64,000 bases of DNA from Enoplosus armatus (Eukaryota > Chordata > Actinopteri > Centrarchiformes > Enoplosidae). Below are positions 37,391-50,010 of this stretch, piece by piece (position 1 is the stretch's first letter; the number at the start of each line of letters is the position of its first letter). The stretch lies in the NCBI RefSeq assembly GCF_043641665.1, contig NC_092203.1, forward strand, positions 5,047,067 through 5,111,066, in the 5' to 3' direction. The position numbers were made by a program, and so were the translations under genes. Below the pieces are notes generated by a model. That model was not told the origin of the DNA, did not search any database, and saw only the letters and a program-made list of their open reading frames with translations.

Positions 37391-40300
37391 GTAAGATGAG
37401 ATAAGGCGCAAGACATGATTTACTTTACGCCGTTCTATAATAATCTCCCCATAATCTGCGATACCACCGTGTTTACTGTTTAGTGGATGATTTCTAAGCA
37501 CCTTCCACTGCTGTGAAAGCATCCTTTCTTTCCTCAGTAGGAATCAAATCCCAAAGGTGAGCAGTATCAGTGTATATTTATTTTTACTCAGGGTTATTTT
37601 TAAAGCTGCATGTTGCACTATTTTTATGTAAAATAAAAAAGAGCCTCCCATCGTTCCTAACTCCGAAATTTTGTTGTCAATTTCAGGGAAACTTCACAAC
37701 CCAGCGGAAGAGCAAAATCAAAAATCGTATGCAAAATATTGAGTGAACTGTCTCCTAAACAGCAGCAAACGACTCACCAATCTTTGATGTGCTTCCTTTT
37801 CTTGTCACATTTGCATCCTTGTAAAAAACGAATCAAAAGCCGGCCTTGTAAAAAATGTTCATGCTGGGTGCTGTTTCCTGACATCACAATGCATGACTTC
37901 TGGGTAATGAAGTTCGGCTTTTCAAACGGTTCCCTCTCGCTGCGCCTCAGAGCCTCCGACAGGTAAAGTTGCAGAGTTTAGCTTTAAAAGAAAAAAAAAT
38001 GCAGCCTTGATCACTTAAACGCTGTGAATGCAGCAGCTGCTGGTGATGTGCTTTGTATTTCAGGGTCTATGTGGTTGTTTTCTTATTATTATTCCAGTGG
38101 ATAACCAACAGAAACACAGGCAGACAAACCCCCAATATGCCGTATTTTCTGTACATGTCACTGTTATGTTGTTTATTGCTGTATATCTTGACTTTTTTTG
38201 AGCATCTGAATCAAGCAGCAACGGCTTCAATCATACTAGGGGAAATCCATTATAGGAGAGAAATGTTTCCAATGACTAAAGCCTTGAAAGACCTACAAAT
38301 TGGAAGACCGCTGTCAGGAGTTACTGTCCACAATGCAGCCAAGACACATTCGTTAAATCTGGTCTAACACCGTTTTGTTACACTGTGGGAGTGTTGGGAG
38401 TAAGGAGGAGCCACTGTACACAGTCGAACAGACTTTCCTGTTTACAATGGCTCTGCTTATTGCGCCCGAACAAGCTACCAGTTTTTAGCTCTTCTGTTTA
38501 TCTGAGTACTCCTGTAAGCTGAGCAACTTAAGGCACATTATCTCGACTTGTTATTAAAGGAAACTTGGACAACACTCAGAAACATTGTCAAGTTAAGAGG
38601 GGTTTGGGTTGTGATTCTGCACGTGTGTCTGCATGCAAACTGCACATGAGAAAATGCAGGAGGGAAGGGATAATGTATTCTGAACACGCTCTATAAAGCA
38701 AATCAAAACACAGTCCTTGTGCCAGACCAAAACATTAACTGAGGCCTCATCAGCAATAGTAAAAGAAAAACACCTCTGATTGGGCTTGGTGGATGAGCCT
38801 TGGTTTGAGAATGCATCAAACTGAGACAAGGAGCAAGTTTTAATTTGATTCCCCTGTAATGAGTCTCTCAAGTACCAGCGCAGCAGTGAATTCAGGGGGA
38901 ATGAGATTAGTTCGGAGAGGCTGAGGGACTGTACGTAGTGGAAAGAGAGACAGCGAGAGAGTTATGAGTCTTAAAAGGTAAAAAGTATTCTGTACCCCGC
39001 TCCTCTCCTCGTACTCTCCCAGCTCTGCTTAACTGTGATGGCTGCTACATCAGACATTTCAATGAAAGTCATTACCTCTAGCTGTGTTGGGCTTCTGGCC
39101 CCGGAAAGCAGAGCTTTGCCGTAATGGATGGCCCAGAGGCAGTTGTGTTGAAAAAGGGAAGGAAAAAAAAAAGTCGGGCCTTGAACTTAATGCCAAACAG
39201 CAATTGTCTCCTTTAATTGTGCCACCAGAGTGAGTGCTTGGAGAGAGAAACAGATTTTCAATTTGTTCTCCAGTACAAGGGGATCAGGTTCAATAAGACA
39301 CAGCACGCTGCCTCCGGAGCTCTCAGGAGACACCTGATACTTTCCTCAACGCCGCGGTCGATTAGATCACTTCACCGCCACCTCTACTGCGCACACATTC
39401 GCAAAGCGCGCACGCACTCGCACCTGCACCTCGCAAGTCATCTCTTGAGTTCAAATGACAGTGGAGCGTAGGTGAATAGCAAAGGATGAGGCACTACATA
39501 GGAACCACGCTGGAAGTGGTTGCCAGGTGAGTGGAGAGAAAACAGTCACTAAGCATTGGAAGAAGATGGTTAACAGAGATCCCATCTCTATGGTAACCAC
39601 TGCACTGACAGGCAGAAGTAGCTGCATGTAAGATATAGTTGCACACACACACATTTTTCATTAATAAAGCCCTTAAGCCAGTGTCTCGGATGCACAGAGA
39701 CCCCCCCCCCCAACATAAATCTGCGCACATTGCCAAGAAAGTGCTTGTGTTTCATTGTGACCACTCGAGGAACTAATTGAGCGCCTGCCTCCCTCTTCTG
39801 CCAGATGTAAAATTGTAAGCTTTACGTAACAATGGGACGGACTGTCAGCTATTTGTCAGCGGCGCAATTTAGTTAAAGACCACTCAGTTGTCACATTGTG
39901 TGGGTGTCAGTAGAATCAATAATAGGCTTCATGATGACAACAGCCGAGCGAGCTTGTCGAGGAGGTGGGAACTCATCAACACTCTGCCATAAATACGAAT
40001 GTCAGTGTTGTCAGCGCGCTGTGGAATTATGAGGCTCTGTCTGTGTTCAGTTTAGTTTGGCGATACCGAGCATGAATAGTTTTCACATCTCGCACACACA
40101 GCGACTGTAATGCATCCCGTTTCATTTGCATATCTAAGACGCAGAGGTAAACATCGCAAAGTAGTTCATTTGTAATCAGAAGGTCAAGTGGCGTCTTGTT
40201 TTTCCAAAGTGATAGTCACATGTAATGAAAGGAAGAAGACAAATTGAGTTGACGCTAAATAGCTTCTGTGTGGGTGAAACGTTGGTCATCACAGATAAGT

Positions 40301-41073
40301 ATATAGAGTTTAAATGCATTTATTTTTAGGTATAGTATAAAAATGTGCCGTGTTGCGTAGTGTTGAAATGCTTAGTAGATTAATTAATTGATCTTTAAGT
40401 CAGGGATTTGCTGCTTTTCTCTGTTTATTATAACTGTAAATTGAATAACTTTTTAAAGAAGACAGTCGAAGGAATCACCTTGAGCACTGAGAAATCATGA
40501 TGGGCATTTGGTAATTGTAATTTCCTAGGAAGTTAGTTTCAGCAATTTGTGATTTGGCACAAATTCTAGAGAAATACTCCATTTAAAACCTCTATTTCCT
40601 CTATAGTTAGTACCAAAGTACACGCAGTTCTTTCTAGGAAACTTCTTGGAAAGTATTCTGAAAATACAGACCAGGAATCCTAAAGTGTTACCTCACCTGT
40701 TTTCTGACATTCAGTGTTAATGGAAATAATCATCAGTCGCAGCCCTATATACACTCAGTTTAATAGTTAGGCCCAGCTAAAACGAAGGCAGTGTAATTCA
40801 ACCTTCAGTTTGTGTTGAAACTGTGCCAGAGAGGTGTTTATGGTCATTGTGGCGGTGCTGTTGAATCGTATTGTGTTATATTGAGAGATGTTTCTAATAT
40901 TTTATGTTGCCCCATTTATTTCAATGAGAGCAGAAAAGAGTAGCAAAGCACCAAGGACCAAACTAAAACTAAATTAGATCACTGTATCTCAGAGGCAGTC
41001 GGCTTTCTACTGTCTGATGCAAAGCCATATTCTTTTGGCTAAATTAAATTATAGAAAACAAAATGGTGTGTTT

Positions 41074-41094
41074 AAAAAAAAAAAAAAAAAAAAA
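41074..41094. repeat. Poly-A tract
   Basis: A run of 21 A. It could be the tail of an old retrotransposed piece, but no recognisable body precedes it. Confidence 0.9.
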
Positions 41095-41151
41095 CGTGCT
41101 CAGCTACTCATTAGCAGTCCACCCCATGTGCTTTTGTAGCTTCAAAGTTAA

Positions 41152-41171
41152 GTGTGTGTGTGTGTGTGTGT
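41152..41171. repeat. Short (TG)n microsatellite
   Basis: About ten TG units. Confidence 0.9.
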
Positions 41172-43416
41172 TGCGTTCCAATCTACTCTCCATTAAATGT
41201 AATGGAGCCCAGAGATTACGCCTCTGACTCTCTTGGCACTCTCCACCGCGAGTTCAAGAGTTCACAGTCTAACTGCAGGCTCTATATGCACATGCATAAA
41301 TTAACCACCCCCCCCCCAATCCAAGTGTAGTGAGCGTCAGTCAAGCTGCTCCCTTTGCAGTCGGCCTGTGGGACGGAGGAGTGCTGGATGCGGTTTCGGA
41401 GGTGTGCTGCGCCCTCAGATACACCTCACCAGTCTCCTGTAAGGAGTGACTCCTCAAGATGCAAGAGGGTCATTCCGCCTTCGAGATTCTCTCTCTGCCT
41501 TCTCTCTCTTTCTCGCTACAGAGGAGTGAATCAGCTCCGCTGAAATAGTCCTTGATCTGCCTACACAGCTTTCATTTCAAGGCTACCGGAGAAACAGAGA
41601 GGGAGATTTATGTCACTGCGAAGTAGAAAATAAGCCTCCAAGTTAGTTATACTAAGTGATTATGAGGTTACATTTCAATTATTTTTACATGTCCCTGATG
41701 TTGTAAAATTATAAAAAAAACGAGTTCGATTAATGACGTGGTGTCATGTAAAAGTGGTGAGCACTTGCCAAATATCAAGATTACCCTCTGGGAAGTGAGT
41801 GAATCTTGTAGCCCAGAGAGAGGCAGGAGTGTAAAATGGAGAGGATATTAAAAGCTTCAAAACCGGGATACTGTAGTGAGAATTGAGCCCAAAATCCCTC
41901 CTCTTGAACCCATCTGCTCTTCTTTTGTTGACCCGACTCGCTCATCCTCAGCCCCCCTCTTCTCCGGTGCCTGTGACGGGTTAGACATCACCTCGCGGCT
42001 CTTGCGCTACCGGTGGCCACCATAAAGCGAAGGCGCCAGAGTCATAATGAAGACAGGAACACGTAGATCCAGACCCGGCTTGTGTCTCTAATGAGTTTAC
42101 CTCAAAGGCTGTGTTCACATTGCAGCTCAGAGTGTCCCAATTCTGTTTTTCCCCCCTTTTGTGGAACAGATGAGGGTTTTGGTGAATAAAGAAACACATA
42201 GAATCTGATATTTTTGTTTCTGATGAATATGACTTCCATTGTATCTGATTTGTGGCTGAGTAACTGCAGTCACAACTGGCAGATCAGAGTTTACCTGGTT
42301 TTAATATCCCCCTTGAAAATTTTGCCTCTAACCTGATACAATGGAGGTGAAGGGACTTTAATTTGACCTTCTCACAACCCGGAAAATTTACATTTTAACT
42401 GACTGAGACAAAGTTGTCCAGTCAAACCATGTTAAACAGCCCAAGATCAAAAGTACATAAATATGTGGCCAATGTCCACATACTTACATACTCAGCCATA
42501 TGGTGTAACAAACAAATATCAAAGACAAGGGCCGCAAAGTCCAGGTCTAGGACTAAACCACTCTAATTGATGAAGTGGTTTGGTTGTTCAGGCAGCTTTA
42601 AGCACAACATTGGAGTCGAGCTGTTGCTGCAGCAGCCAGAAGCAGTTATCTCCTCCCTGTGATAGTCAGAGGCTCTAGGATATCTCACTTCCACGTCTTC
42701 CACCCTCCTGACTCATTGTAGTGAAGTGCTCCAGCTTGAGAAGAAACATTAAAGTCTTCCCTCACTTCTCACTTGCCGTCTCTCCGCCCAACCCTTTCAA
42801 AATCTGTCATCAATCAGAGCTTTCATGTGGGTGATGGAGCCATGCCATGCATCTGCCTAGCGGGCAAGGTTGGGCATTTAGCTCATGCTGGAGTCTAATT
42901 TGTTTTTCCTGCAGTGGGCAAAGTAGCTATCAAGGTAACATTATTCGTCAGTGGGGACGGAGCTGTAATGAAAAGCACTCAGATGGGCAGAGGTGCCCAG
43001 AGGTCAGAGTAATGGAGGCGTCCTGTCTCAATGAAGTCTCCCAGTGAATGAATAGCTCTCTGTGCACCAGTATGAAAATAGATTGTGAGCATCTGGGGTA
43101 TAGCAGAGCCTAACTTTGCTGACCAAAGCAGGAATTGCACAGGTATTATGTGCAAATCATAAAAAAGCCACGCATTTAATTGAAGCAAAGTGGTTGTGGG
43201 AGCTTTTTATGGCCATACATGAAGAGATGCAAGTATTCAGTTTGCGAAGACCAAGGCTTTATTTTCTCTCTCTCTGAACCTGCTTGATAGCAGGGGTTAT
43301 AAAACTAAATGAAAGGGTCTGGTCTGAAGGATCTGAGGACAATGAAGAGTCTGCTGGCGTGCCTGGTGGATAAAAGGCGCTATGATATTTCACCCATCTC
43401 CCCCTTCTACCTGCAG

Positions 43417-43587
43417 ATAACAAGGACTATGACGCTTACCTGTCCTACACCAAAGTGGACCCGGACCAGTGGAGCCAGGAGACCCGAGAGGAGGAGCGCT
43501 TTGCCCTGGAGATCCTCCCCGACGTGCTAGAGAAGCATTATGGGTATAAACTCTTCATTCCAGACAGGGACTTGATCCCCACAGGAA
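43417..43587 (+). CDS. il1rapl1: il1rapl1 coding exon: N-terminal half of TIR domain
   Basis: The exon starts after CTACCTGCAG with two bases that complete an Asp codon and leaves one base before GTAAGC. It encodes [18 protein letters not shown], in which YDAYLSY is TIR box 1. This is followed by the acidic [19 protein letters not shown] helix and [15 protein letters not shown], which is TIR box 2 including the BB loop (RDLIPTG). TIR domains mediate homotypic and adaptor interactions in IL-1 receptor/Toll signalling; in IL1RAPL1 the domain links to JNK and Rho-pathway regulators (established for the mammalian protein). The frame is intact and joins seamlessly to the terminal exon. Confidence 0.97.
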
Positions 43588-44034
43588 GTAAGCTCTCTCT
43601 CTCACGGCGATGTCACGTTGTGTCGAATGCTTTGTCGCTTGGTGTTGCTCGTGTTGTCAGTGCCGTGGTGACATGCCTTGTTTGTGGTTGTTCTGTTATG
43701 CATTTGTGTTGTGGCGTAACTAGACCTGTAAGACCATCATTGTTTTAATCCGATCATTCTGAAATGAGCTTTTTTCTAACCTGAAGTGGATCAGTTTGCT
43801 AAAAGGTGGCATTTGGGGGTTCTTCAGTTTACGTCTTTATGGAAAAATAGGAAAATAGTGTAATTTTGCATTATTTCTTTCATTACAGTAGTTAATTGAA
43901 TACAACTTCTGATAGGTCTCCACTCATTTACCTGCTTGTTAGCAACATATTATAAAGACATCACATGAGCATGAGAAAAACTAACCTAAGACGGTTCTGA
44001 ACATAGTGTGAACCTCTTTTAAGTTTCCTAAAAG

Positions 44035-44270
44035 CAGTGATTCCCAACCAGAGGTACTTGTATGCGAGGGGGTACTTCGGCAGTTAGGAGGCACATCCGT
44101 ACATTTTTTGGAGGTGCTGGGTAACAATAAGCTGCACAAACAAAGCAAAACAAGTAGCCACACACTGCTATCTCGTTCCTAGTTCGGTCCTCTTCACTTT
44201 TTTCACTGTGTCGGTACTTCAGCAGTTGCCAGGGGGTACGTGGAAAGAGTGCGGAGCGGCTTAACTAATA
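44035..44270 (+). mobile_element. hAT (Charlie-like) non-autonomous element fragment, tentative
   Basis: The start CAGTGATTCCCAACCAGAGG resembles the terminal inverted repeat of Charlie-type hAT elements (CAGTGGTTCCCAACC...). The body has two similar GGGGTAC.. / GTACTT.. phrases ('gggggtacttcggcag' and 'cggtacttcagcag'), a layout seen in fish copies. I could not locate the matching 3' terminus or an 8-bp target duplication with confidence, so the right edge is a guess. Confidence 0.45.
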
Positions 44271-46265
44271 AAAAAAAATTACTATTTGGTTTTGAAATAT
44301 GTCCACATATTGAGTTAGCTGTAACACCTGTGTGAAAACTACTTAGCAAGGCAGCAGAGGAGTTGAAACTGTTTCAGTTCATTCATTTATACTTCAAAAA
44401 GCAAACAGGTTTTGCACCAACGTGCTTCTCAAAGACAGACATACATGTATACACATACAAGCATAAAGGCATACACAGCTGATAGTAATGGAAAAACAGT
44501 TTAGATAGTTAAAACCTAAAGTAACAACATAAGCGGTTGAAATGGTTAACAGTAATAGATATATGGCTGATCCACTTTTATATAATTAACTGACTTAAAT
44601 AACATCTAATTCACATGAACGGTGAAGGGGTACAGTATTCATCAGTGTTGATTGAAACCACTGCTAAAAGCACCTCCGAACGGTTCGACTTCCAAGAAAC
44701 CTGCCAACCCCTGTGGCTACTCAAGGAATCTTTAGGTCAGAATCCGAATTTTTTCAGGTCTTTGAAGTATCCCAGTGTTTTAGCAGCGCCCCTGAAGAAC
44801 CCCTGAAGTTTAGTTTGTAGCTTAGTTTTAATGGTTCCTCCCAGCAGCAGTAGCCTACACATGCTGTGCAGGGAGGCCATATATTAAGAAACTGGGTTGA
44901 AGAGCAGCAGTGTTTCATGAATACCACACTAAAGAGTGCAATATTGGTAACTAATCTATGAGAATAACTTCACAAAAGTAGTCTGATTTTGATCAGATCA
45001 GTTTTGAGGAAGAGACAATATAGTAGAAGCTCAGTGTGCTGCTGATAACAGATAATAGCAATGAAACACTGTGTGACAACTACAGTATGCAGTTTTTAGC
45101 CTGTACGTAAATCATACTTGACTGAAAATAACTTCATTGTAATTTGCTTATGAGTTTACTCAAGTACTGTAAGTCCTTTATTTTCATTTGATACTTCTTT
45201 ATACTTTTACTTCACTAATGGGAATATTGTACATTTTTAACTGCATGTATTTGATCGTTATGGTCACAAGCTACCTTGCAGGTTGAGATTTTCCGTACAA
45301 AACATTTCATCACCTTGTAAAATATGATACATTGTTATGGAGTTAACCGGCTACTGAATTGCTTGAAATGTTCAGCAACTAATCCATAACAACCCTCTTG
45401 CATTCGGACTTTCTTTGTGAAAGTGAATTATAAAACCTTTGCATTATCCCTTAATAGATACTCAGGTCTGGTCTTATTAGTTGGTTCTTTATATAACGAA
45501 GTATTTAAAGTGCATTATCTGCACTAAGTAAAGCCTGCGGGAGGCATAATAGTCTGTATTACATATGCAGCATAATTGGCAGAAAGCGCCAACCCTATTA
45601 TTACAGTCCATGTTCCTGATCCAGCTTCATCCAAACTGTACCTCTGCATGCTGCTGTGTAATGATGTCAGCTGTACAATCAAACAGCTCTTTATGCATGG
45701 GTATTAATGCATGTTTTGCCACAGCATATTTCTAATGGAGCATCTCGCCATGCCCCATGCTTATCTTTGATTAACCCATCACACAGTTGAGTTTGATAAT
45801 ATCATTATGTTATTAGCCTCAATTTGAATACTTGCATCTGCCTGTCTTCCCGCACATACCGCCATTACTAATTACGTTCCTCTTCTTTGGCGTTGTGCCA
45901 AGGTTATAAACTGAATCCCTTGCTGTGATTATGTGCTCGATGCGGGGGGACTGTTGTAATATGGGAAAAATGGCATAAAAATGCAAGGATTGAGAGGAAT
46001 CTAAAGTGCGTCTGCTGCTATTCCAGCTCGCTGGCTTATTGTGCCTATGTGTAAACATTTCGCTCCCATTGGGAATGTATTAGCATCTCAACTGTCGACA
46101 TAATAAAGCATAATCCACGGCTATAGATAAACACAGTTTGGCCATTAGGGGTTTCGGCATGTGTCAACAATCCCTCTCCTGAGCTGCTGATAAGTGACGT
46201 GTTATTCCACAGTATGCTGGATTCTTTTTAACATGTTAAACATCTCACCTCTCTGATTGATCTCT

Positions 46266-46308
46266 TATATATATACATATATATATATGTATATGTATAT
46301 ATATATAG
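46266..46308. repeat. AT-rich near-palindromic (TA)n tract
   Basis: About 43 bases of TA units with a few C/G interruptions placed almost symmetrically (ATACATAT against ATATGTAT), so it can fold on itself. Confidence 0.85.
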
Positions 46309-46670
46309 TGTTCATTCAGCAAGAGGCTTTTCCTTGGCTTTTTTATGCTACATGTCCCATATTAAACTGGAATAAACTGGTCAGTTGCGATTACCATTTT
46401 ACAATCGCCAGTGGAACGCCAGTGCAGAAACACAGTTTATGCCAGAGCCTTGTCCCCACATTGACAGAACTGTTTATTTTTTAAAATGCTTCTCTGCAAA
46501 TCTTTTGATCACACTTTGAATGTAAATATCTATGTTTAGGTTTCACCAATGATCATTTCCAGGATGACACAAGACTACTTAGAGGTACTTCTTCCCCAGA
46601 TTCTTAACGCTCGTGTCAACACACACTGACACAGATTTCCTGATCAACTCAGTAATGTCGAAAGTCATTT

Positions 46671-47415
46671 TGGTAACACTTTATAAACACAGTCATACCT
46701 CGTAAGTATTTATGCATGGCTTTATTAGTGGTTAATAAGATAATAGTCCGGTCATTAATAAGCCATGAATACTTTTCTATTTCAACCTGGCAACATGGGT
46801 TGGTTTGGCTGTCTTAAACTATTTATTAACTATTTATAAAGCCATTATTTACAACGTATAAAGCCTTCATAAAACATAAGTTATTAAATGTTTTACTATT
46901 TGTTGTTTTTTTTTCAATTTTTTTCTCTTGCATTTACCTGAATTACAGATTAGTCCCACAGTTTTTAGTTTTGTTTTGTGTGCTTAGGTGATTAGATGCG
47001 TGGGTTGACAGATTGTCAGTCCCAGATATATCTTCAACATGTTTTTCTTTCTGTTTCTTCTTTCCACCTGGAATCAGGAATCAATCCTGTGTAGTCAAAT
47101 TACCGTGTAATATCTGGAGTTAATTCAGATATTTGATATCTGTAGATTTCAGACTTCCATATATTTTGATTTAGTTGGATTTCTGTCCGTCCAACACGTC
47201 TTGATTAGTTGTCACACTGGGCTTTTCCCCTGAAACACATTTGAGAGAAACTACAGAGAGCAGGATAGCAGTGATTTTGTGGCTCATATAATTTAGAGTT
47301 GATTTTATTTTTACGTAGACAGGAATCAATTATTACACATGCAACACTTTGATTGTAAAGCTTGTGAGGTCTCTGAGAGGACGACTTTAATCTATAAAGC
47401 TATAAAGTGTTACCA
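46671..47415. mobile_element. Putative non-autonomous element with exact 15-bp inverted ends
   Basis: TGGTAACACTTTATA at 46671-46685 is matched exactly, in reverse complement, by TATAAAGTGTTACCA at 47401-47415. The left end is followed by AT-rich text with repeated 'ttataa', 'attaataa' and 'tattaactatttataaagc' phrases, familiar from dispersed fish repeats that begin 'tggtaacactt'. No open frame inside suggests a transposase. A clear target-site duplication is not visible outside the ends. Both ends might instead be separate copies of one short repeat. Confidence 0.5.
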
Positions 47416-47828
47416 GGCAGCACCCCAAGAGGGCAGATTTACTTTCAGTTTAATCAATTCAAAACATAAAATGAAACCAGGACTCATTAGCTAATTATAT
47501 AGTATCCATTTATCCATTCCCCGTTTAGGTTTATTCATGATGAGATAAAAGAAAAACTTGTTTTTGCCTGATTGGTTCGACCTAAACTGGACGCGATCAC
47601 ACCCTCTCTTTTTTAGCTCCGTATGAGAACCAATTACCAAACAGCAGAGAGACTGACTTGTCATGTTGAATAAAGGGCGACTTCAAATCCAAGTTTACTC
47701 TAATCAGGTCTCTCTCATCGCGAGGCCTCAGGCCGAGCGTGACACGAAAGGAGGAGGTCATTGGAGGACAGAGAGGAGATGTGGCATTTGTTTGCTTAAA
47801 GACCAGCAAGATATTATTCCCTCACACA

Positions 47829-47849
47829 AACACACACACACACACACAC
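47829..47849. repeat. Short (CA)n microsatellite
   Basis: About ten CA units. Confidence 0.9.
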
Positions 47850-47995
47850 TCGGAAAATAGAGATTTTTCTTCACACACACGCAAGAGGGTCATAAGCTTT
47901 GATTGGGAAGTAAAGCCCAGTTAATCCCGTCTAGCTGCTGCTGAGGAGCCACTCTGTCTTTGTCTCCGCCAAGAAAGGCTAAAAGCAGGCATTAG

Positions 47996-47998
<3 letters not shown>

Positions 47999-48041
<43 letters not shown>
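47999..48041. repeat. (CA)n microsatellite
   Basis: Uninterrupted CA of about 21 units in the last il1rapl1 intron, about 630 bp before the terminal exon. Confidence 0.97.
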
Positions 48042-48043
<2 letters not shown>

Positions 48044-48671
48044 CCCTCCTCCTCTTGACACCCTGGACAGGCCCGGGGAAACACTTAATCACATTCATTA
48101 TTACGCAAGCAGCTGAGCTTCTCATTAGGGACGTGAGAACAATACTGTATTTACTGTAAGATGCACATGTAGGCTCACACAGGTAGCTGGCTTGGCTTTG
48201 AGTGTTTTATGTTTGTCATAGTAAAACCAAGTGATCCCCTTCCTCTTGTTTTTGTCTATAACTCTGTATGAATATGTCTTATTATTATATTAAATATTGC
48301 AGTGGCTTTAGATGTTTATCTAAGTTAGAATATGTAATAACATAATATCCTCACATCAGACCGTGGAATAAATTAATGCAACTGGAGATTTTAGAATTCG
48401 TCCAATGTTTGAGTGTTTGAAACTTTGATAAAAGGGAGTAGTTTGGTAAGCAGTCGCGATGAGGCCAAGAGAGTTCTTCAAATAGCTGGTGTGATGTATT
48501 TCATGATGTTTTCATCACCCATTAGCTGCTTCAACTTTCATGTACGATTAAAGTGTTCGAGCAAATAAATACAAGTAGAAAGAAGCCATGCAGACAGAGA
48601 CTGTGCTTTTTTTGTGCTGCTATTTATACAAAGTGATCTATCTGTCTCCCTGTCTCTGTGTGTGCATTCAG

Positions 48672-49399
48672 CCTACATCGAGGACGTGGCGCGCTGCGTG
48701 GACCAGAGCAAGCGCCTCATCATCGTCATGACGCCCAGCTATGTCGTGCGGAGGGGGTGGAGCATCTTTGAGCTGGAGACGAGGCTGCGCAACATGCTGG
48801 TGACAGGCGAGATCAAAGTCATCCTGATCGAGTGCGCCGAGCTGCGCGGCATCATGAACTACCAGGAAGTGGAGGCCCTCAAACACACCATCAAGATGCT
48901 GACGGTCATCAAGTGGCGCGGGCCGTCCAGCAACAAGCTCAACTCCAAGTTCTGGAAGCAGCTGCTCTACGAGATGCCCTTCAAGCGCATGGAGCCCCTG
49001 AGCATCTCCCACGAGCAGGTGCTGGACGTCAGCGAGCAGGGCCCCTTCAGCGAGCTGCAGACCGTCTCGGCCATCTCCATGGCAGCGGCCACCTCCACCG
49101 CCATGGCGACAGCACACCCGGACTTGCGCTCGACCTTCCACAACTCTTGCCACACCCAGATGAGGCAGAAACATTATTACCGTAGCTACGACTACGACCT
49201 GCCGCCCGGCGGGACGCTCCCTCCTCTCTCCACGCTAGGCAACCAGCACACCTACTGCAACATCCCCATGACGCTCATCAACGGACAGCGGCCGCAGTCC
49301 AAGTCGCCGCGCCAGCAGAGCCTGGAGGAGGCCCACGGCAACAACGCCATGCTGCCGCTGCTGCCCAGAGAGACCAGTATATCCAGCGTCATCTGGTGA
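48672..49399 (+). CDS. il1rapl1: il1rapl1 terminal coding exon: rest of TIR domain and cytoplasmic tail
   Basis: The exon enters in phase 1 after TGCATTCAG; its first two bases complete the Thr codon of [12 protein letters not shown]. It carries the second half of the TIR domain ([42 protein letters not shown]) and box 3 at SKFW (about residues 292-294 of the 441 encoded here). A tail of roughly 140 residues follows. It includes [59 protein letters not shown] and the final [13 protein letters not shown], then TGA. In mammalian IL1RAPL1 this tail binds the calcium sensor NCS-1. The ISSVIW end separates it from IL1RAPL2, whose tail I remember as different. The exon is GC-rich at third positions, which produces long antisense shadow frames. 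Open frame upstream to 48614 is intron read-through. Confidence 0.98.
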
Positions 49400-49980
49400 C
49401 AGAGACGGTGCCGGGCGGGATAGACTGGATCTATACGATGTCCGTCACTGGGAGGACTCGCCACTGGCACTTGGACCCTGAATGCACCGGAGCCAGATGG
49501 ACCTGAATGGCACTAGGCTACTTGCTGCTGTTGACTTTGCACCAGGAAACACCCGGGGGAGGGAGGGGAGGGAGGACACTGGACACATTGGTGATGGAAC
49601 CAATGGTGGTGGCAGAAATTTTTTTTTTGTTTGTTTTGATCCAATAAGATCTTTTATTGAAAGTCAACAAGAAAAAAAGAAGCAAGGAGAACTCTTTTGT
49701 ATGCCTGTATAAACACTCACGTAACACAAGCCAACACCTACGATCATTTACCCCGAGAGTCAAGGAATACAGGGTCCTGTACATACGTTTTCTAATTCTT
49801 TGTAGCATCAGTGTTTGGGACTTGTTTCTTGTTTATGTTTTAACATCAGTTGGGACTCTTTTTTTTTATTTCTTTTGTTTCAGTTTGTACAAAAGTGAAG
49901 CAATGGCCTGTGAGATGTTTTGGATAAACCGTTGTTACCTTTATCTTAATTTGTTGGCTGGTGTAGTTTATAAAGCCTTT

Positions 49981-50010
49981 GGGGGGGGGGTTTCGGGGGG
50001 GGGCGGGGGG
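49981..50010. repeat. G-rich tract in 3' UTR
   Basis: Runs of 10, 9 and 6 G separated by TTTC and C; a strong G-quadruplex candidate in the transcript. Confidence 0.85.

Larger units (their letters stand above)
37391..43416 (+). other. il1rapl1: il1rapl1 intron between transmembrane and TIR exons
   Basis: GT-AG intron of about 6.0 kb (donor GTAAGA, acceptor TACCTGCAG). It contains a 21-A run at 41074-41094, a TG microsatellite at 41152-41171 and short C runs near 39701 and 41307. No exon or recognisable full transposon was seen. Confidence 0.85.
43588..48671 (+). other. il1rapl1: il1rapl1 last intron
   Basis: GT-AG intron of about 5.1 kb (donor GTAAGC, acceptor after a CT-rich tract at GTGCATTCAG). 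It holds a hAT-like piece at 44035, a repeat-poor block around 45500-46250, an AT palindromic tract at 46266, a TIR-bounded element at 46671-47415 and two CA microsatellites at 47829 and 47999. Confidence 0.85.

Noticed and set aside
48668..49174. 168-codon open frame on the - strand opposite the last il1rapl1 exon
   Set aside because: It is a shadow of the GC-rich third positions of the sense frame, which is clearly il1rapl1; content is low-complexity Val/Gly/His/Leu.
48832..49185. 117-codon + strand open frame in another phase of the last il1rapl1 exon
   Set aside because: Overlaps the confirmed il1rapl1 frame and has an Ala/Gln/His-rich shadow composition.
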